Assembly (NCBI RefSeq): GCF_016888135.1
Contig: NZ_JACSWB010000244.1
Location: 50,628 to 114,627, forward strand
Reading direction: 5' to 3'
Source of the DNA: Leptolyngbya sp. CCY15150
Lineage (GTDB): Bacteria > Cyanobacteriota > Cyanobacteriia > RECH01
DNA: 64,000 nt
Both the position numbers and the translations under genes were made by a program. Position 1 is the stretch's first letter, and every line of letters begins with the position of its first letter. The notes beneath the pieces are model-generated. The model ran no database searches. It was given only the letters and a program-made list of their open reading frames with translations, and had not been told where the DNA came from. Below are positions 17,833-26,834 of this stretch, in pieces.

Positions 17833-18102
17833 ATGGAGTTTGAGTTTGATCTACACAAGAGTCAATCTAATCAGCAAAAGCACGGCATTGACTTTACAGA
17901 AGCTCAACAATTGTGGATGGATATTGATCGTATTGAAATCCCTGCTAGAACCGAGGATGAAGCCAGGTTTTTAGTGATCGGTAAAGTTAAGGCTAAACAT
18001 TGGTCAGCGGTGATTACCTATCGAGAATCAAGAGTCCGAATCATATCCGTTCGACGGGCACGAATAGAGGAGGTAGATATTTATGAAGGCAGAAGCATTT
18101 GA
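17833..18102 (+). CDS. brnT: BrnT-family toxin
   Basis: Ribonuclease toxin of 89 residues. FEFDLHKSQSNQQKHGIDFT gives the conserved W/F-D-x-x-K-x-x-x-N-x-x-K-H-G-x-x-F start of BrnT, and VRIISVRRARIEEVDIYE matches the C-terminal I-I-S-x-R-x-A element; EIPARTEDEARFLVIGKV lies between them. BrnT toxins have a RelE-like fold and arrest growth by RNA cleavage. It overlaps the antitoxin gene by 20 bases, toxin first, which is the normal BrnTA order. A candidate -10 (TAGAAT, 17784-17789) and a partly symmetric ACCTGTACAAGGT (17802-17814) lie upstream and may be promoter and operator. Confidence 0.9.
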   Translation: MEFEFDLHKSQSNQQKHGIDFTEAQQLWMDIDRIEIPARTEDEARFLVIGKVKAKHWSAVITYRESRVRIISVRRARIEEVDIYEGRSI

Positions 18103-18307
18103 TCAGCGCTTTGAGCAAGGTGAAACAATGACTGAATGTTTGGAGCTCGCTCAAGCTCGTCGCCCGGGACATGAATCTAGAGCGGTGACAATCGATTTTC
18201 CTGAATGGATGCTGGAGGCATTAGATCGGGAGGCAAGACGGCTTGGAGTGACTCGCGAATCAATTGTTAAAGTTTGGCTGGCTGAACGGCTTGAACGAGT
18301 GAGTTGA
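18083..18307 (+). CDS. brnA: BrnA-type / CopG-like antitoxin
   Basis: Protein of 74 residues with a ribbon-helix-helix core: AVTIDFPEWMLEALDREA supplies the beta strand and first helix, and LGVTRESIVKVWLAERLE the second helix. It is preceded by AGAGGAGGTAG, a strong ribosome-binding site lying inside the toxin gene. RHH antitoxins neutralise BrnT and repress their own operon. The short N-terminal arm (MKAEAFDQRFEQGETMTE) is the usual toxin-binding segment in this family. Confidence 0.85.
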   Translation: MKAEAFDQRFEQGETMTECLELAQARRPGHESRAVTIDFPEWMLEALDREARRLGVTRESIVKVWLAERLERVS

Positions 18308-18348
18308 AGGAAAGCTTGGATGTTTCAGTTCTAGTTTATCCGGGTTAA

Positions 18349-19488
18349 CTATGCGGCAATGCCCTGACAGATTTGTTCTTCCAGCATCGCTTCCCGATCG
18401 CTCATGTCTTGAATGCCTTGCTGGATGATCGTGCGGATATCCTGCCCTTGCTCATAGGCCGCTAGCCAGCGCTGGGCTTCATTCCCCTCCCGGAGAATTT
18501 TCTTCAGCGGAGATAAAAAGCAGCTAAAGCCCCGAGACTTGGCGATCGCCCATAGTTCTGGGTAGAGTTCCTCAATCCAGTCGCGGGCGATGATGGTGCG
18601 ACCATCCTGCCAGTGGCGCAGTTCGGCATCGAGACTGTGGTAGGCGGCAGCTTGTTCATTATCATCAGCGATCGCCCCTAGTTCTTCGATAGATAGGCTA
18701 CTGCTCACCAGGGGATCGAGGTCGGGCTGGTCAAAGAGCTGCATCAGTCGAGCTTCCAGGAAAGCGGTGATGGCTAAGAGAGCGATCGGATCAGATACGA
18801 GGTCACAGATGCGTAGCTCTAGACGGTTGAGGTTATAGGGACGGCGATCGCCATTGGGTCGCACCGATGACCATAGGTGGCGCACATTTTGCATCGTGCC
18901 GAGCACCAACTGTTGCTCCGTCCATTGAATGAAGTGGTCATGGCTGGTAAACAGCGGTACCTGGGCGGGAGTTTTAGGGAAAACGCTCCAGCGGCGCGAG
19001 TGGGCACCGGTCACCTGACCATCTAAAAAGGGTGAGGATGCGCTCAGGGCCAGGAATAGCGGCGCTTCTAATCGCACTAGGCGACAGGCCCGCATCAGCA
19101 TCTCTGGATCTTCGATGCCGATATTGATATGGATGCTAGCGGTGACTACCGTGGCTCCGTAGGTTTGTTCGATGTAGTCGTGGTAGGGATTGCTGGGGTC
19201 GGAGCGCCAAAATCGTTGGCTATCGCCGAGGGAGAGGGTGCTGCCGGGGTGGATGGTGTAGTTTCCTAAGGTTTGCAGGTAGGCGCGCAGGTCGCGGCGG
19301 GGGCGCACGAGGTTACACAGGAGGCGATCGTAGCCGTAGAGAGGGGGAGTGGTATATTCCACATTGCGGCTATCGGGTTCGCGGACGAAGCCATGCAGGG
19401 CGGCGGTAATCTTATCCGAGAGTCCCACAATCTCCCCCTGGGGGGTGCCCGTGTACATCTCAACCTCAAAGCCTTTGGATAGTAGCAC
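18349..19488 (-). CDS. gshA: Glutamate-cysteine ligase, cyanobacterial type
   Basis: First enzyme of glutathione synthesis, joining glutamate and cysteine with ATP. The 379-residue product has the length and sequence of the cyanobacterial GCS family: SKGFEVEMYTGTPQGEIVGL at the N-terminus, HPGSTLSLGDS, the active-site segment TASIHINIGIEDPEML and NLNRLELRICDLVSDPIAL. The start is a GTG at 19488 with AAGGAG 7-8 bases upstream. It is monocistronic as far as visible, convergent with brnA across a 41-base gap. Confidence 0.92.
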   Translation of the reverse strand: MLLSKGFEVEMYTGTPQGEIVGLSDKITAALHGFVREPDSRNVEYTTPPLYGYDRLLCNLVRPRRDLRAYLQTLGNYTIHPGSTLSLGDSQRFWRSDPSNPYHDYIEQTYGATVVTASIHINIGIEDPEMLMRACRLVRLEAPLFLALSASSPFLDGQVTGAHSRRWSVFPKTPAQVPLFTSHDHFIQWTEQQLVLGTMQNVRHLWSSVRPNGDRRPYNLNRLELRICDLVSDPIALLAITAFLEARLMQLFDQPDLDPLVSSSLSIEELGAIADDNEQAAAYHSLDAELRHWQDGRTIIARDWIEELYPELWAIAKSRGFSCFLSPLKKILREGNEAQRWLAAYEQGQDIRTIIQQGIQDMSDREAMLEEQICQGIAA

Positions 19489-19669
19489 GGTCGTTCTCCT
19501 TCATTGCGCAGGGATGATTACCCGTGAGGTGTTGTCTAGGCGACTGGGAATCTGGGTGTAGCCTTGCCCCACGGTGATGCTTGGCAATGCCCATAGGATT
19601 ACCAATGATTCTATTATCCGGTATGGCCACGACCTCTGGATGAGGGGATCCAGAGAAATGGGCTGATGG

Positions 19670-20344
19670 TTAGACAGAAAGCAAGGGTTCCGTTGGCTCT
19701 AGGAGTTGTTCAAACAGGCGGCGATCGCTGAAGTCAGACACGACGAGAGTAGCTCCGGCTTGATAGAGAATCTCCGGCGGCTGGCTGGAGGCAATGCCCA
19801 CGGTGGGAATGCCGGCTGCCACGGCGGCCTGCACACCGGAGGGCGAGTCTTCAAACACGATCGCTTCCTCTGGGGCAATATCAAGACCATCGAGGGCGAA
19901 GGTATAGGGTAAGGGGTCGGGCTTACCGCGCTCCAGTTCTTCCCCCAAAATTACTACCGGAAAGATCTCGTCAAAATTTAGGGTTTGTAGGATGAAGTAA
20001 GCATTATCTCGGGGAGCATTAGTGACCACGGCGCGCTTGAGGGCACGCTGGTTCATCCAGGGCAGCAGCACATCTAGACCGGCTAGGGGACGGAGAACCG
20101 TGGCCGCACGGCGGCGAAACTCAGCTTCTTTATAGCGGCTAAGCTGAATACCTTCATCTACAGACAGTTGGGGCAACAGGTCTTGGATGATATGTTCATT
20201 CAGACGGCCGTTGAAATGTACTTTATAGAAATCCAGGTTGATGGTTAAGCCATAGCCCTTTAGCAGCTCTGCCCAAGTCTCAAAATGTACCGGATCACTG
20301 TGGGTTAAGGTTCCATCAAGATCAAATAGGAGGGCTTTTAACAT
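19670..20344 (-). CDS. HAD-superfamily hydrolase, beta-phosphoglucomutase-like
   Basis: Phosphatase or mutase of 224 residues. Motif I LLFDLDGTLTHSD supplies the nucleophile and acid/base aspartates, motif II is VVTNAPRDNA, motif III GEELERGKPDPLPY, and motif IV IVFEDSPSGVQAAVAAG. The helical cap between residues 15 and 90 places it in the subclass I group with beta-phosphoglucomutase and sugar-phosphate phosphatases. The substrate cannot be predicted. No linked pathway gene is adjacent. Confidence 0.85.
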   Translation of the reverse strand: MLKALLFDLDGTLTHSDPVHFETWAELLKGYGLTINLDFYKVHFNGRLNEHIIQDLLPQLSVDEGIQLSRYKEAEFRRRAATVLRPLAGLDVLLPWMNQRALKRAVVTNAPRDNAYFILQTLNFDEIFPVVILGEELERGKPDPLPYTFALDGLDIAPEEAIVFEDSPSGVQAAVAAGIPTVGIASSQPPEILYQAGATLVVSDFSDRRLFEQLLEPTEPLLSV

Positions 20345-20661
20345 AGGTACCTAAGAGAAATGAAATACGGATCAGGGCGATCGCAACTGTGCTCAGCTCC
20401 TGATAAGTCGAAACCAGGTGATACAGGTGCTCGTTGAAAACCCATTCCCTACTATCTATACGTCACTGCCTATTTGGCAGATTGCGAGGGATTCAGCATG
20501 GCGCTGCTTTGGGCAAGGGGTACCTGTCCGCATTCATCAAACTTCATCACACCATGATCAAAAAGCAGGTTGACTAAAACGTGCTGAACGGACAAGCCTG
20601 CTCTCAGCATAGCGAAATCATGATTTAGTGGTTGTCTTATTGATAACGTCTCTTAACGTGC
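20345..20661. other. Intergenic region without recognisable features
   Basis: The 317 bases upstream of the HAD gene contain no clear open frame, repeat or RNA motif beyond a HIP1-like site. Confidence 0.5.
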
Positions 20662-21015
20662 CTAGCCAAAGGTGGAACCATTCCAGCCCCACATGGCTCC
20701 TGGGGCATCAGCAAATTCGATGTAGGTGCGATTGGCTGGGATGCCCAAGGCAGTATGGATCTTGGCGCAAAAATCTTGGCTCATGGCGCGGGTGCGATCG
20801 CCTCCCATGGTGCCCACACTTTTAATTTCGATATAGCAGGTGGGTTGGGTGGTGCCCCCAAAGGTCATGGCGATGTCGGCTTGAAAGGAGGTCATCACGT
20901 AGGACTCGGGTTTACCCAAATGCTTGGCCAGACTGGCGGACAGATCCTTCAGCAGGGACTCAACCGCGGCCGCATCCGGGGAGGGGAGGGAAGTTTGAAG
21001 TTTGATTAAGGGCAT
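20662..21015 (-). CDS. MIF / phenylpyruvate tautomerase-family protein
   Basis: Small tautomerase of 117 residues. The catalytic N-terminal proline is present immediately after the initiator (MPLIKLQTSL). SYVMTSFQADIAMTFGGTTQ and the C-terminal NRTYIEFADAPGAMWGWNGS are characteristic of the MIF fold, which forms a trimer. In bacteria the physiological substrate is usually unknown; related cyanobacterial proteins tautomerise phenylpyruvate in vitro. The gene is between two unrelated minus-strand genes. Confidence 0.92.
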   Translation of the reverse strand: MPLIKLQTSLPSPDAAAVESLLKDLSASLAKHLGKPESYVMTSFQADIAMTFGGTTQPTCYIEIKSVGTMGGDRTRAMSQDFCAKIHTALGIPANRTYIEFADAPGAMWGWNGSTFG

Positions 21016-21173
21016 AGGTCAAGGGTGATCACGTCAAACGTCGGTTTATCTTGGGACTCATCTGCCAAGCCATGGTAGATCGACCGGTTGAATCGATGGG
21101 TGGGGGTTGGATCGTGCTAGATGCTTGACCCAACCTACTCACACCTCGATCTACGGGGCTATTAGATCGAGAA

Positions 21174-21288
21174 AGTCCTAGGACTCTGAGGTGGAAGTAA
21201 CTCGCCTATGTTGAGGCGAAAAACCTTGTGTGTCTTGGACTTCATGTTCGTTTTTCTGTCTTCGTTCTTCTGTCTTGCGGTACTAGCC
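21174..21288 (-). repeat. Dispersed 3'-end repeat, copy B, with hairpin
   Basis: Reverse-strand counterpart of 13861-13976. It starts with the TAG stop codon of the flavin reductase gene, then TACCGCAAGACAGAAGAACG and so on. The hairpin (TCGCCT/AGGCGA on either strand, 21202-21207 and 21214-21219) replaces CCACCT/AGGTGG of copy A, with two covarying pairs. Both copies are in sense orientation with respect to the gene they follow. Confidence 0.8.
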
Positions 21289-21762
21289 GCCGTATTGCCA
21301 GCCGGTGCTTTCTAGAAGGAGCGGATTGCCTTCCCGGTGGATGCCAGCGGCGATCACTTCACCCACAAATACGGTGTGGTCGCCATGTTCCACAGCGCCA
21401 ACAACGCGGCATTCTACATAGCCGAGGGAGTCAGTGATGATCGGGCAGCCGGTTTCTCCGAGGTAAAACTCTACCTCTTCAAACTTGTTGCCGACCCGTC
21501 GTTGGGGCTTAAAGAAGGTTTGAGCCATGGACTTTTGCCCTTCTTCCAACACACTTAGGGCAAAGACTTGGCTGCTTTTGATCATGGCGTGGGAGCCGGA
21601 GTCATTTTTCACGCAGTTGACCACCAAGGGCGGCTGGAAGGAGGCTTGCATCACCCAGCTTGCCGTGAAGCCGTTGACCTCATCGCCATCCTGAACTCCG
21701 CAGACATAAAGCCCGTGGGGGATTTTGCGAAGCATAGTTTTCTTGGCCTGTTCGTCGAGCAC
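21283..21762 (-). CDS. Flavin reductase-like domain protein
   Basis: FMN-binding split-barrel protein of 159 residues. RKIPHGLYVCGVQDGDEVNG, GFTASWVMQASFQPPLVVNC and FALSVLEEGQKSMAQTF are the conserved FMN-binding strands, and CRVVGAVEHGDHTVFVGEVI matches the second half of the flavin reductase domain. Such proteins reduce free flavins for partner monooxygenases, or act as the reductase module of flavodiiron proteins. Here it is a stand-alone version with no diiron domain in view. The last codons run into a dispersed repeat that supplies the stop. Confidence 0.9.
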   Translation of the reverse strand: MLDEQAKKTMLRKIPHGLYVCGVQDGDEVNGFTASWVMQASFQPPLVVNCVKNDSGSHAMIKSSQVFALSVLEEGQKSMAQTFFKPQRRVGNKFEEVEFYLGETGCPIITDSLGYVECRVVGAVEHGDHTVFVGEVIAAGIHREGNPLLLESTGWQYGG

Positions 21763-21895
21763 GAAGATCTCCTCCTAGGGGGTATACCGATCCTGATGGT
21801 GCCCCTGAGGGTGCCTCAGACTGGGTGCCAATCAGGTTCGTCTTGTTGTTCATAATTATTGTCAGTTTAGGACAGCTTAGGGCCGTGCGGGGTGC

Positions 21896-22735
21896 TTAGG
21901 GATGTTCCGATGGGATGACGGGGCTGAGCAACGGGAAGAAATGCCCAACCGGCCCTTGACCCTGGCCTAGGCGTAGGGAATAGTGCAGCGCAGTGGTGAC
22001 GTAGTCTTTCGCTAGGCGCACGGCGGTGTTGAGCGCGTGACCCAGGGCTAGGTTGGCGGCGATCGCTGCTGAGAGGGTGCAGCCGGTGCCGTGGGTGTCT
22101 TGGGTCTGGATCTGCTGGGTGCGTAAAATCTGTAGGCGATCGCCATCGAACAATACATCCACACCGCGCAATTCTGCGTCCATGCTGCCGCCTTTTACCA
22201 GCACGGCCTTGGCTCCGAGGCCATAGATCAGCTCAGCAGCAGTTTTCATGTCCGACAGGGTTTGGATCTCAAGACCGCTGAGGATCTGAGCTTCGTAGCG
22301 GTTGGGGGTTAGCACGGCGGCCAGGGGAATCAGGCGCGATCGCAGGCAGGCGATCGCATCGTCGTCGATCAACTGGGCTCCGGTGCGCGACACCATGACT
22401 GGATCAACCACCAAGCGCTCTAGCTGCCAGGCTTCTAGACATTGGGCAACCTGTTCAATAATGCCGATATTCAGCAGCATTCCCGTCTTGGCGGCGTGCA
22501 GGCCAATATCCTCGATCACCGCCTGCATCTGGGCAGCGATCGCTTCCGGCGGCAAGGCATCCACGCGGGTCACCCCGAGGGTATTTTGGGCGGTGACGCA
22601 GGTGAGGGCGCTGGTGCCGTGGACTTTGTGCATGGCGAAGGTGCGCAGGTCGGCCTGAATGCCAGCTCCACCGCCGCTATCCGATCCGGCAATGGTGAGC
22701 GCAACGGGGATAGATGGAACGTTCATCGCGATCAT
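21896..22735 (-). CDS. thiD: Hydroxymethylpyrimidine / phosphomethylpyrimidine kinase
   Basis: Thiamine biosynthesis kinase that phosphorylates HMP and HMP-P. The 279-residue ribokinase-fold protein shows ALTIAGSDSGGGAGIQADLR, HGTSALTCVTAQNT, VVDPVMVSRTGAQL, LTPNRYEAQILSG, AVLVKGGSMDAE and the anion-hole DTHGTGCTLSAAIA. It lies 27 bases downstream of tenA on the same strand, so the two form a pyrimidine salvage/synthesis operon. I see no TPP riboswitch consensus upstream of tenA. Confidence 0.94.
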   Translation of the reverse strand: MIAMNVPSIPVALTIAGSDSGGGAGIQADLRTFAMHKVHGTSALTCVTAQNTLGVTRVDALPPEAIAAQMQAVIEDIGLHAAKTGMLLNIGIIEQVAQCLEAWQLERLVVDPVMVSRTGAQLIDDDAIACLRSRLIPLAAVLTPNRYEAQILSGLEIQTLSDMKTAAELIYGLGAKAVLVKGGSMDAELRGVDVLFDGDRLQILRTQQIQTQDTHGTGCTLSAAIAANLALGHALNTAVRLAKDYVTTALHYSLRLGQGQGPVGHFFPLLSPVIPSEHP

Positions 22736-22762
22736 GGGTTGAGGGGTGGCTTGCTGCCAAAA

Positions 22763-23395
22763 CTACGCGGCGTTAAAGGCCATCTGCCAAAAATCGCGCT
22801 CTAGGCGAGTGATTTTTAGAAAGGCAGACTCTGCCTGCTGTTGGGCTAGGTCAGGGGCGGTGGTCAGGGCTTGGTCGGCTTGCTGCTCCAACTGCTGTAC
22901 GTAGGCGGTGAAGCCTGGATTGCCCCAGCGCTCTGCAAACTCTGCATAGGGTGCATCCATGGCTCCGGGCTTTTGCCAGCCTTGATTATAGGCCAGCTCA
23001 ATGGCCCAGAAGGCCGTGGCCTGCACGGCGTAGGGCGCATCGGCGAGACTGCCCATGTAGGCGCAATATTCGGTGCAGGTGGCTTGGGGACGCACGTCTA
23101 GTTCTAGCCGTCGTTCTTGGGCCTTGGCACGAAACCACTGAAGTTCGTCTTTAAGGGCAATCATGCCGCTCAGCAAGACATCATAGTGCTCGACGGGAGC
23201 GATCGCCAAGAGCCGCGCTGCCATGCGGGTAAAGTCCACCACAAATAAATAATCTTGCACCAGCCAGGTATTAAACTGTTGCGTTTGGATGGTGCTGTTC
23301 GCGCATTGATCCAGAAAAGGATGCACCGTGGCTGAGTCCCAGGCTTGGGGATGGAGGGTGATGAGCTGATGACAGGTTAAGGGCATGGTGGTCAA
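22763..23395 (-). CDS. tenA: TenA-family thiamine pyrimidine salvage protein
   Basis: Helical protein of 210 residues of the TenA/thiaminase II family, which hydrolyses aminopyrimidine thiamine breakdown products to HMP. YLFVVDFTRMAARLLAIAP and AFWAIELAYNQGWQKPG are conserved substrate-pocket helices, and CTEYCAYMGSLADAPYAVQA provides a pair of cysteines. Which cysteine, if either, is the nucleophile cannot be decided by eye; the TenA_E subgroup lacks the classical one. Operon with thiD supports a salvage role. Confidence 0.85.
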   Translation of the reverse strand: MTTMPLTCHQLITLHPQAWDSATVHPFLDQCANSTIQTQQFNTWLVQDYLFVVDFTRMAARLLAIAPVEHYDVLLSGMIALKDELQWFRAKAQERRLELDVRPQATCTEYCAYMGSLADAPYAVQATAFWAIELAYNQGWQKPGAMDAPYAEFAERWGNPGFTAYVQQLEQQADQALTTAPDLAQQQAESAFLKITRLERDFWQMAFNAA

Positions 23396-23416
23396 CTGGT
23401 AAACAGACGCCTACTT

Positions 23417-23439
23417 AAGGTAGCGAACTTAGCTACCTT
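23417..23439. repeat. 8-bp perfect hairpin between EF-G-like gene and tenA
   Basis: AAGGTAGC (23417-23424) pairs with GCTACCTT (23432-23439), loop of 7. It lies downstream of the EF-G-like gene and upstream of tenA on the minus strand. No T-run follows, so it is a weak terminator candidate. Confidence 0.4.
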
Positions 23440-23544
23440 CGTGAAGACATCGCCAGAATAACACCGCCAGAGTCGTTGACATACCCCAGCGGTGTGGTGC
23501 GATCGCTATGATGGGCGACCTAGGTTGAAGCCGTTGATCAGCCG

Positions 23545-25587
23545 TTAATGGTTGCCGTTGGCAGCCGCTTGGCTACGGGCAATCATTTGATCCATCAGCT
23601 TGTCGGGGACGTCTTGCAGATGATCGTATTGCCACTGGAAGAACCCAACCCCCATGGTCAGCGATCGCAGCTCGACGATCAGATCCTGCATCTCCGACTG
23701 CGGTAGGTAGGCGGTCACTTCGTCCCAGTCGCGCCAGTTGGGCTTGCTGGCATAGCCGAGAATTTGCCCCCGGCGGGTGCTCACTAGCCGCAGCACGTTG
23801 GAGGTGTAGCTATTGGGCACCGATATCACCATGGATAGAATCGGCTCCAGCAGCGAGGGCTGGCATTGCTGTAGACCATCCTGCATGGCGATGCGGGCTG
23901 CTTGCTTAAAGGCTTGCTCCGAGCTATCCACCGCGTGGTAGGAACCATTGGTGAGCGTCACCGACACATCCACCACCGGGAAGCCCAGGGGCCCTTGGCT
24001 GAGGAATTCCCGCACGCCCATTTCCACACCGGGAATATATTGCTTGGGCACGACGCCGCCCACAATCGTTTCCTTGAACTGGAAGCCTGCACCGCGATCG
24101 AGGGGACGAATGTCGAGGTAGACATCACCAAACTGCCCATGTCCACCGGTTTGGTGCTTATAGCGTCCGTGGATAGACTGGGTCGCCTGCTTGATGGTTT
24201 CCTTGTAGGGCACTTGAGGTGCGTGGGTGGTCATGGGCAGGTTATGCTTACGACTCAAGCGATCGAGGGCTACCTGGAGATGAATGTCGCCCTGCCCCCA
24301 GAGGATCACCTCATGGGTGTCGCCGTGCTGTTCCCAAGCGATCGCTGGATCTTCGTCCATCAGCTTGCCGAGCGCCGTGCTGAGTTTGACATCATCGCTG
24401 CGGCGTTCGGGAGCGATCGCCAAGGCGTAGACCGGCATCAAATGCTCGGCCTGCGGTAGAGCGGCAACGGAGGCATCGGTGCTCAGGGTAGCGCCGGTGC
24501 TGATGCCATCCAAGCGACCCATGGCCACAATCGCGCCAGCTTCGGCCACCTGCAGAGGCGTTTGCTGCTGTCCCATGAGGCTATAGATGCCGCCTAAGCG
24601 CGTACCGTTGACGATCGCCCCATCCTGAAACGTACCCTGCCAGACGCGCACCAGGGAGAGCTTGCCGCCCTGCTGGGTGTAGTAGGTTTTGAGGACTTGG
24701 GCTACAGGGATGTCGTCGGCCGCTGCAATGGGGTGACGAGCCGCTGCAATCGAGGGTTCTGGGGTTTCACGTACGAGGGCATCGAGGAGAGGACGCACGC
24801 CATAGTCTTGATCGGCCATGCCGACAAACACGGGCACGATTAAATCTGCCCCAAGCTCTAGCTTCAGATCGCTCCAAATTTCGTCGGCAGGAGGATCAAC
24901 CTCTTCTATCAGCTCTTCCAGCAGATGATCATCAAAGTCTGCCAAGGCTTCGAGCATGTCCTGGCGGGCTAGATGCTCCTGCTCCTTTAAGTCATCGGGC
25001 AAGGGAATGGGATCGGCTGGGGCTCCGGGGTGGTAGTGATAGGCCTGCTCGGTCACTAGGTCAATAAACCCAGCGGTGGCGTCTCCTTGACCGATGGGAT
25101 ATTGGTGCAGCACGAGGGGCCGGGTTGAAACGGTTTGGAGGGCGTTGAGCAGATCGGAAAAACCCGCATGGGCCTTATCAATTTTGTTGATGAACAGCAG
25201 GTGAGGAATTTCCCAGTCATCTAAGAATTGAAACAGGGCTGCCAAGGTCAAGACGCGATCGCTGTCTGGTTCACAGACCACAATGGCTGCATCAACGCCA
25301 ATCAGCGCATTATAGGCTTCCTGGGCAAATTCAATCGACCCTGGACAATCCACAAACGTAAAACGAATACCGCTGTACTCAGTACTGGCGGCATTCACCT
25401 CCACACTCATCTGGCGATCGCGGGCTTCGGGGGTTGCATCACCAACGGTATTACCGTCTTTGATACTCCCTTTGCGGGAGGTGGCTCCCGTCACCGAAAG
25501 CATACTTTCGAGCAGGGTGGTTTTACCGCTCAAGTAGGGCCCCACAATCGCCACATTTCGTGAGCCAGATACTACATTGCCACTCAT
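23545..25587 (-). CDS. EF-G-like translational GTPase lacking the catalytic histidine
   Basis: Protein of 680 residues with the five-domain EF-G layout. The G1 loop is divergent (VGPYLSGKTTLLESML instead of AHIDAGKTT), G3 is VDCPGSIEF instead of DTPGHVDF, and G4 is FINKIDKAHAG. Domains III-V are recognisable from DIHLQVALDRLSRKHNLPM, HKQTGGHGQFGDVYLD-like residues around 470 and PILSMVISVPNSYTSNVLRL. In G3 the histidine that positions the attacking water is replaced by serine. This is a known EF-G-like subgroup in bacteria, distinct from housekeeping EF-G and from BipA (also in this window). Its cellular role is not established. Confidence 0.85.
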   Translation of the reverse strand: MSGNVVSGSRNVAIVGPYLSGKTTLLESMLSVTGATSRKGSIKDGNTVGDATPEARDRQMSVEVNAASTEYSGIRFTFVDCPGSIEFAQEAYNALIGVDAAIVVCEPDSDRVLTLAALFQFLDDWEIPHLLFINKIDKAHAGFSDLLNALQTVSTRPLVLHQYPIGQGDATAGFIDLVTEQAYHYHPGAPADPIPLPDDLKEQEHLARQDMLEALADFDDHLLEELIEEVDPPADEIWSDLKLELGADLIVPVFVGMADQDYGVRPLLDALVRETPEPSIAAARHPIAAADDIPVAQVLKTYYTQQGGKLSLVRVWQGTFQDGAIVNGTRLGGIYSLMGQQQTPLQVAEAGAIVAMGRLDGISTGATLSTDASVAALPQAEHLMPVYALAIAPERRSDDVKLSTALGKLMDEDPAIAWEQHGDTHEVILWGQGDIHLQVALDRLSRKHNLPMTTHAPQVPYKETIKQATQSIHGRYKHQTGGHGQFGDVYLDIRPLDRGAGFQFKETIVGGVVPKQYIPGVEMGVREFLSQGPLGFPVVDVSVTLTNGSYHAVDSSEQAFKQAARIAMQDGLQQCQPSLLEPILSMVISVPNSYTSNVLRLVSTRRGQILGYASKPNWRDWDEVTAYLPQSEMQDLIVELRSLTMGVGFFQWQYDHLQDVPDKLMDQMIARSQAAANGNH

Positions 25588-26360
25588 ACGACGCTCACTC
25601 CTTTATGGAATCAAAGTAACGTACTAAGCGCTGAGCAATGGTCTTATTCCTTAGCTGCGGTTACCCTATGACTGCCATAAATAGTCATAAAGTTTCACGA
25701 ATGTTTGGAATGGTAATTGTCCGCGTTTAGCATCATGAATAAACGAATGCAATTCGAGAAAACGGGCTTTATTACAGTTCAGACTACGAGATCTTTGGCT
25801 CAACAGATATTAAAAGTTTTGGATGTTTTCTAGGATGATACCTGTTGATCTAAGGTTGCTATAAACCTACCTCAATGGCTCAATCGCTGAGGGCGATCGC
25901 CTGCTCAATCATCATCAGATCAGTCATCAAGATCCTCAGATCTCATCTACTTTGCAGGACTTCTAGCGAACTAAAGCGGCTGTTGGGGCGTGGATGTTGC
26001 TAGGATAGATAGCTCCTGCAAGGTTCAAAAAACGGGCTATCACAGGATGTTTTATTCCATCATGTTTTCTATAGATTAGTGACGGAATTGATACAATAAT
26101 GCGATCGCTTTTTGAGTAGGCACCGATGACAATTTCGTATGTTGAAGCGTGATTAAACCTCGAAATGTCTCTAACTGCTTATTCTTAGATTAACCTGTTG
26201 CTAAACACTGCTCAAAAAGCAGCAAGGAAAGTTTATACAGTGGATTGATCATGGGGGCGATCGCCCTGAGTGATTGCTCAGCTACAGGTGCGTTACGGTT
26301 TCGCCTAACAGCACGCTACACCATGGTGGATTGAGTTCAGTGATCAAGACCTTGGTGGGG
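25588..26360. other. 770-bp AT-richer intergenic region
   Basis: No supported gene. It holds the likely promoter region of the EF-G-like gene and one copy of the 24-bp dispersed hairpin repeat near its right end. I see no tRNA or known RNA consensus. Confidence 0.4.
26289..26313. repeat. Copy 2 of dispersed hairpin repeat (diverged)
   Basis: TGCGTTACGGTTTCGCCTAA followed by CAGCA: reverse orientation relative to 6500-6523, with one substitution and one inserted base. Confidence 0.7.
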
Positions 26361-26834
26361 CTAATCACTGCTTTTGTCGTTGCTGGGGGGCAGATTGGGC
26401 ATGGGGGGAAGTTGATCGAGGAGCGATCGCACTTCTGTGAGCAGGGCGTCCTGTTCTGTCCGCAGGGCATCGAGGCGTTGGGCGATATCGGTGAGGCGCT
26501 GCTGGGGAGAGTCGGCGTCTAGCTGTTGGCGGGCAACGGAGGTGATCCACTGGGATTGGAGGAAGCGTCCTAACCGGAGAATGATCCACCAGCCTAGCCA
26601 AATCGGTAGCCGTAGGGCGCTGATCCAAGCATATTGAGCCAGACGAGCGATCGCCCCTAGCAGCCCCCAGAGGAGGATGACCGTGATGCCTAGCAGCGCT
26701 ACGGATACCCAAGGATGCCCTAGAAACCAAGCCATGAGGGGATGGTGGTCAAACCATTGCTGTACCGCCTCCGTGACGGTGCGGCGGAGGCTGCTGAGGG
26801 CGAGCTGAATAAAGCGATCGACGCTGCTGCTCAT
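26361..26834 (-). CDS. Unknown membrane protein with C-terminal coiled coil
   Basis: Protein of 157 residues from the ATG at 26834; an in-frame ATG at 26894 would add 20 unlikely residues. After a short amphipathic N-terminus (SVDRFIQLALSSLRRTV) there are two or three hydrophobic helices (HPWVSVALLGITVILLWGLL; ALRLPIWLGWWIILRLGRFL). A charged coiled coil (PQQRLTDIAQRLDALRTEQD) and a Pro-rich tail follow. I do not recognise a family. Convergent neighbours give no functional hint. Confidence 0.6.
   Translation of the reverse strand: MSSSVDRFIQLALSSLRRTVTEAVQQWFDHHPLMAWFLGHPWVSVALLGITVILLWGLLGAIARLAQYAWISALRLPIWLGWWIILRLGRFLQSQWITSVARQQLDADSPQQRLTDIAQRLDALRTEQDALLTEVRSLLDQLPPMPNLPPSNDKSSD

Noticed and set aside
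23396..23545. TPP riboswitch upstream of tenA-thiD
   Set aside because: The conserved thi-box elements (such as CTGAGA) are not found; only a short hairpin is present.
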